Shown: piece by piece, positions 62,748 to 64,000 of the stretch
Layout: the number at the start of each line of letters is the position of its first letter
How positions within the stretch are numbered: position 1 is the stretch's first letter
From: Melissococcus plutonius ATCC 35311
Lineage (GTDB): Bacteria > Bacillota > Bacilli > Lactobacillales > Enterococcaceae
Length of the DNA: 64,000 nucleotides
Reading direction: 5' to 3'
NCBI RefSeq assembly: GCF_000270185.1
Contig: NC_015516.1
Span: 1-64,000 of the forward strand
Position numbers and translations under genes: made by a program
Notes under the pieces: model-generated
What the model saw: only the letters and a program-made list of their open reading frames with translations
What the model was told of the DNA's origin: nothing
Databases searched by the model: none

Positions 62748-63010
62748 AATTAATCATTAAAAAAGAAATTATGAGGTTGGCTATTGGCTATTTTAATAAG
62801 CAAATGGTCAATTTTTTTATAGAAATGAAAATAATAAAATAGAAAAAATCCAATTGTTAAACTATTATTTATAATTAAATAGCAGTAATTATTATTTTGA
62901 TTTAAATCTAATGAGATAAATAAAGTGTCATTACTTTTAACAATTTTTTGTTTACAGTTAGACAACTGAACTCTTTTATAATTAATTCTTCTGAAATATA
63001 AAGAATATCA

Positions 63011-63039
63011 TTGACTTTGGCTATTATTCAAGGTATTAT
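63011..63039 (+). promoter_or_regulatory. Promoter of rplM-rpsI
   Basis: TTGACT (63011-63016), 17-base spacer, TATTAT (63034-63039). The region 62748-63010 shows no gene. Confidence 0.75.
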
Positions 63040-63044
63040 GATAA

Positions 63045-63100
63045 ATGGTATTGTTTGCCCCAAGAGAGCCCCGGAAACTCAAGTGTATGTCAAACATCGA
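63045..63100 (+). promoter_or_regulatory. Probable L13 (rplM) ribosomal leader
   Basis: TGTTTG (63052-63057) pairs with CAAACA (63091-63096) around an inner GAG/CTC hairpin with CCCCGG. The position and sequence fit the known Firmicute L13 leader that feeds back on the operon. Confidence 0.65.
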
Positions 63101-63121
63101 AAAGAAATTGGAGGAAAAAAC

Positions 63122-63565
63122 GTGCGTACAACATATATGGCTCAGGCCGGTAAAGTAGAACGTAAATGGTATGTAGTTGATGCAACTGATATTTCTTTAG
63201 GTCGTCTTTCAACAGTCGTTGCATCTATTTTGCGTGGAAAAAATAAACCAACATTCACACCACATGTGGATACAGGTGATTTTGTAATTATAATTAACGC
63301 AGATAAAGTGAAATTAACTGGTAAAAAAGCAACAGATAAGATTTATTATCGTCATAGCCAATATCCTGGTGGATTGAAGTCTGTTACTGCTGGTGAATTA
63401 CGCGCTAAAAATTCTCGCCGCTTAATTGAAACTTCAGTAAAAGGAATGCTTCCTAAAAATACTTTAGGACGTCAACAATTTAAGAAACTAAATGTATACG
63501 GTGGCGCAGAGCATCCGCACGCTGCTCAAAAGCCAGAAGTATTAGATATTACAAACTTAATTTAA
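63122..63565 (+). CDS. rplM: 50S ribosomal protein L13
   Basis: An early assembly protein of the large subunit. The 147 residues have [21 protein letters not shown], then [27 protein letters not shown] in segments and [22 protein letters not shown] choose GTG 63122 because GGAGG (63110-63114) lies seven bases upstream. Longer in-frame starts would read through the leader RNA. rpsI follows after 13 bases. Confidence 0.96.
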   Translation: MRTTYMAQAGKVERKWYVVDATDISLGRLSTVVASILRGKNKPTFTPHVDTGDFVIIINADKVKLTGKKATDKIYYRHSQYPGGLKSVTAGELRAKNSRRLIETSVKGMLPKNTLGRQQFKKLNVYGGAEHPHAAQKPEVLDITNLI

Positions 63566-63578
63566 GGAGGGAATTTCA

Positions 63579-63971
63579 TTGGCACAAATCCAATATTTGG
63601 GCACAGGCCGTCGTAAAAAATCTGTTGCACGTGTACGTTTAGTACCTGGAACTGGTAAAATTACTGTAAATAAAAAAGATCTTGCAGACTATATTCCACA
63701 TGCTGAATTGCATGAAGTGATCAATCAACCATTTGATGTCACCGAAACAAAAGGCGCATATGACGTTATGGTAAACGTAAAAGGTGGAGGCTATTCTGGT
63801 CAATCAGGTGCTATCCGTCATGGTATTGCACGTGCATTACTAGAAGTAGACCCTGACTTTCGTTCTGCATTAAAACGTGCTGGCTTACTAACACGTGACG
63901 CACGTATGGTTGAACGTAAAAAACCAGGTCTTAAAAAAGCTCGTAAAGCTTCACAATTCTCAAAACGTTAA
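63579..63971 (+). CDS. rpsI: 30S ribosomal protein S9
   Basis: S9 contacts the P-site tRNA through its basic C-terminal tail. The 130 residues begin [20 protein letters not shown] and end [12 protein letters not shown], the tRNA-contacting tail. The start is TTG with AAGGAGGG ahead. It is co-transcribed with rplM. The window ends 29 bases later. Confidence 0.96.
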   Translation: MAQIQYLGTGRRKKSVARVRLVPGTGKITVNKKDLADYIPHAELHEVINQPFDVTETKGAYDVMVNVKGGGYSGQSGAIRHGIARALLEVDPDFRSALKRAGLLTRDARMVERKKPGLKKARKASQFSKR

Positions 63972-64000
63972 TTGCTGGAGTCGTTACGAATTTATTCGCT

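Overview
The window looks like the chromosome start of a strongly AT-rich Gram-positive of the Enterococcaceae. It opens with dnaA, and the order dnaA-dnaN-yaaA-recF-gyrB-gyrA-rpsF-ssb-rpsR-gdpP-rplI-dnaB-purA matches enterococci. A mannose-family PTS with a sigma-54-type regulator follows, and later radA-yacL-gltX-cysS-mrnC-rlmB-yacP. Low GC, long empty intergenic gaps, decaying carbohydrate genes and a missing cysE between gltX and cysS make Melissococcus plutonius (the European foulbrood agent) my best guess. That identification is an inference, not a database result.

Layout. (1) 1-17.3 kb: replication and housekeeping core, with oriC between dnaA and dnaN, two perfect parS sites at 9941 and 10959 and a one-mismatch parS at 19267. 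(2) 17.4-19.0 kb: an ABC-F ATPase on the minus strand. (3) 19.7-27.7 kb: a LevR/MptR-like regulator split by a -1 frameshift at an A7 tract, a sigma-54 (-24/-12) promoter, then EIIB, EIIAB, EIIC, EIID and a ManO/DUF956 protein, and a DUF308 membrane protein. (4) 28.1-36.4 kb: an eroding glycoside hydrolase island. GH30 has two nonsense codons, GH2 is intact, GH43 has a one-base frameshift, GH42 is intact, and the AraC regulator has lost part of its DNA-binding domain. Together these suggest a former arabinogalactan or galactan utilisation system. (5) 36.6-39.3 kb: a large YfhO-family membrane protein, followed by about 1 kb of non-coding DNA holding a LexA-like box and a cluster of five DnaA-box-like sequences. 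(6) 40.3-50.4 kb: dUTPase, radA, yacL, gltX, cysS, mrnC, rlmB, yacP, a SigH-like sigma factor and veg. (7) 50.7-64 kb: a zinc ABC transporter, purR, a TPP riboswitch with thiT, a C39-like peptidase, a GH65 phosphorylase, efp, a low-molecular-weight phosphatase, a class A sortase, a conserved unknown, and rplM-rpsI behind a probable L13 leader.

The core genes replicate DNA and make proteins. The accessory genes handle sugars (PTS, glycosidases, GH65), zinc, thiamine and the cell surface (sortase, YfhO). I did not find a CRISPR array, an intact IS element, a prophage, or a tRNA or rRNA gene. The most unusual items are the non-coding DnaA-box cluster at 39.9-40.2 kb, the multi-lesion decay of one galactan-type locus, the frameshifted PTS activator in front of an intact sigma-54 promoter, and the TPP riboswitch whose terminator-like helix also covers the thiT ribosome binding site.
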